DNA from: Odoribacteraceae bacterium
GTDB taxonomy: Bacteria; Bacteroidota; Bacteroidia; Bacteroidales; Marinifilaceae
NCBI GenBank assembly: GCA_031259905.1
Contig: JAIRKS010000206.1
Span: 1 to 7,238 of the forward strand
Reading direction: 5' to 3'
Length of the DNA: 7,238 bases
This document shows positions 5,734 through 7,238 of this stretch, piece after piece; the first letter of the stretch is position 1, and every line of letters starts with the position of its first letter. The notes beneath the pieces were generated by a model, which was not told the origin of the DNA, did no database searches, and saw only the letters and a list, made by a program, of their open reading frames with translations. A program made the position numbers and the translations under genes.

Positions 5734-7238
5734 ATGAAAACTTTCTTCATTGCCATCCTGCTATCCCTCGCCATCAACCTGCCGGCGCGGGAACCGTTAA
5801 AGCTCCTCTCCCCCGACGGGAAATTAGAGGCCACCATCGTCGTGGGCAAGACGATCGAGTACTCCATCCGGCACGACGGCCACGTCCTGCTATCCCCTTC
5901 CCCGCTCTCGCTATCGCTCGTCGGCGGGCAGACGTGGGGCGTCAACTCGAAACTCACGCGGGTATTCAACAAGCAAGTCGACAACAGCATCAAGGCCACC
6001 GTCTACAAGCGCTCCACCATCCGCGACCGCTATAACGAACTCACGTTAGAGTTCAAAGAATCGTTCAAGCTCGTCTTCCGCGCTTACGACGAGGGCATCG
6101 CCTACCGCTTCGTCGCCACCGGGAAGAAGCCCTTCACCGTGAAAGACGAGCAGGTCGAGTACCACTTCCCCTCCGCCGACCAGCTCGCCTACATCCCTTA
6201 CGTCATGCTGCAGCGAGAAAGCCTGGAAGCGCAATACTTCAACTCCTTCGAGAACCAGTACCAGCACGTCCCCCTCTCGCGCTGGGACGCCAAGCGATTA
6301 GCCTTCTCCCCCCTGCTCGTGGAAGGCATCAACGGCAAGAAGCTGTGCATCGCCGAGGCCGACCTGCTCGACTACCCCGGCATGTTCCTCTACAACGGCG
6401 ACGGAAGCAACGTCATCAAGGGACGCTTCGCGCCCGTGCCCGCGGAAGTCGTCCAGGGAGGTCATAACATGCTGCAAGGCATCGTGAAATCCCGCCACCC
6501 GTACATCGCCACCTTCCAGGGAGGCGTCGCCCTCCCCTGGCGCGTCGCTATCGTCTCCACCCGCGATCGCGAGCTGGCCGACAGCGACATCATCTACAAG
6601 TTAGCCTCCCCGCCCCCCGCGCGATACCTCGACGACTCCTGGATCAAGCCCGGCAAAGTCGCCTGGGAATGGTGGAACGACTGGGGCGTCTACGGCGGTG
6701 ACTTCAAGGCGGGCATCAACAACGAGACTTACGAGTTCTACATCGATTTCGCCGCCAGGTACGGCATCGAGTACGTCATCCTCGACGAGGGATGGGCCGT
6801 CAACAAGCAAGCGGATCTCATGCAGATCGTCCCCTCGATCGACATCCCGCGGCTGGTGCAATACGCCGCCCGTCGCGACGTCGGCATCATCCTCTGGGCC
6901 GGTTACTACGCTCTCGACAGGGACGTCGAGGGGATCTTCGACCATTACTCCAAAATCGGCGTCAAGGGATTCAAGGTCGACTTCATGGACCGTGACGATC
7001 AACCCGCCGTCGACTTTCACCGCCGCGTCGCCGAGGCCGGGGCGAAATACAAGCTGCTGATCGACTTCCACGGCACGTACAAGCCCACCGGCCTGCAACG
7101 CACCTACCCGAACGTGATCAACTTCGAGGCCGTCTTCGGCCTGGAGCAAATGAAATGGGCCTCCAGGGAGACCGACCAGGTCACGTACGACGTCACCTTC
7201 CCCTTCATCCGCATGATCGCCGGGCCGGTTGACTACAC
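5734..7238 (+). CDS. GH97 glycosidase, retaining alpha-galactosidase type (3' end missing)
   Basis: The frame is open from the ATG at 5734 to the window edge, giving 501 complete codons with no stop. BT1871-type GH97 proteins are about 660 residues, so roughly 160 residues of the C-terminal part are missing. Residues 1-18 (MKTFFIAILLSLAINLPA) form a Sec signal peptide without a lipobox cysteine, pointing to the periplasm. The N-terminal beta-sandwich starts with LLSPDGKLEATIVVG and LLSPSPLSLSLV, as in the family. The barrel begins near residue 305 with VAWEWWNDWG (309-318) and continues with ILDEGWA (349-355) and GFKVDFMDRDDQ. Asp416 in KVDFMDR is the predicted nucleophile and Glu471 in VFGLEQMKW the predicted acid/base. 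Their 55-residue spacing equals that of Asp415/Glu470 reported for the retaining alpha-galactosidase BtGH97b. SusB-type inverting alpha-glucosidases use glutamates instead, so alpha-galactosidase is the better call. The gene follows the GH2 gene by 66 bases across a hairpin. Confidence 0.9.
   Translation, partial: MKTFFIAILLSLAINLPAREPLKLLSPDGKLEATIVVGKTIEYSIRHDGHVLLSPSPLSLSLVGGQTWGVNSKLTRVFNKQVDNSIKATVYKRSTIRDRYNELTLEFKESFKLVFRAYDEGIAYRFVATGKKPFTVKDEQVEYHFPSADQLAYIPYVMLQRESLEAQYFNSFENQYQHVPLSRWDAKRLAFSPLLVEGINGKKLCIAEADLLDYPGMFLYNGDGSNVIKGRFAPVPAEVVQGGHNMLQGIVKSRHPYIATFQGGVALPWRVAIVSTRDRELADSDIIYKLASPPPARYLDDSWIKPGKVAWEWWNDWGVYGGDFKAGINNETYEFYIDFAARYGIEYVILDEGWAVNKQADLMQIVPSIDIPRLVQYAARRDVGIILWAGYYALDRDVEGIFDHYSKIGVKGFKVDFMDRDDQPAVDFHRRVAEAGAKYKLLIDFHGTYKPTGLQRTYPNVINFEAVFGLEQMKWASRETDQVTYDVTFPFIRMIAGPVDY

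Noticed and set aside
6601..7149. A minus-strand open frame and two + strand alternative frames over the GH97 barrel
   Set aside because: The GH97 frame covers the whole stretch with conserved motifs; the alternatives are low-complexity Ser/Arg/Thr or Val/Asp strings.
1..7238. Mobile element, CRISPR array, tRNA, rRNA or riboswitch
   Set aside because: All but about 120 bases are coding for the four genes. The three gaps are too short for these elements, and no transposase, integrase, spaced repeat or cloverleaf pattern was seen.

Overview
The window reads as a GC-rich stretch (about 60% by eye) of a Bacteroidota genome, most likely an order Bacteroidales gut-type organism. The evidence is the gene repertoire (a NahK-like kinase of the Bacteroidales type, GH109, a large GH2 beta-galactosidase and GH97), the Bacteroidota-style signal peptides, and start codons preceded by A/T-rich leaders with no Shine-Dalgarno sequence. 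The GC content is higher than in typical Bacteroides. An Alistipes/Rikenellaceae-like host is possible, but the window cannot settle genus.

All four genes lie on the + strand with short gaps of 29, 24 and 66 bases, and every base outside those gaps is coding. The layout is: (1) bases 1-760, the C-terminal 252 residues of an APH-fold sugar kinase resembling N-acetylhexosamine 1-kinase, cut by the left edge; (2) 790-2223, a complete GH109 NAD-dependent glycosidase with a lipoprotein signal; (3) 2248-5667, a complete GH2 beta-galactosidase of 1139 residues with an exported N-terminus; (4) 5734-7238, a GH97 glycosidase with a signal peptide, cut by the right edge after 501 codons. A strong hairpin with a short T run lies between genes 3 and 4. 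It could end or attenuate transcription before GH97. No Bacteroidota-type promoter (TTTG / TAnnTTTG) is evident in any gap, so a single transcript with partial termination is the simplest reading.

Taken together the genes suggest a glycan-foraging locus. Exported enzymes would remove terminal alpha-GalNAc (GH109), alpha-Gal (a GH97 with the retaining alpha-galactosidase residue pair) and beta-Gal (GH2), and a cytoplasmic kinase would phosphorylate the released N-acetylhexosamine. These are the activities expected for mucin O-glycans or A/B blood-group caps, but the substrate is inferred. No SusC/SusD pair, sulfatase, regulator, mobile element, RNA gene or CRISPR array is visible. I see no wholly new system here. 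The most distinctive local features are a low-complexity insertion in the GH2 C-terminal domain, a duplicated 33-base unit in the GH109 linker, and the hairpin before GH97.
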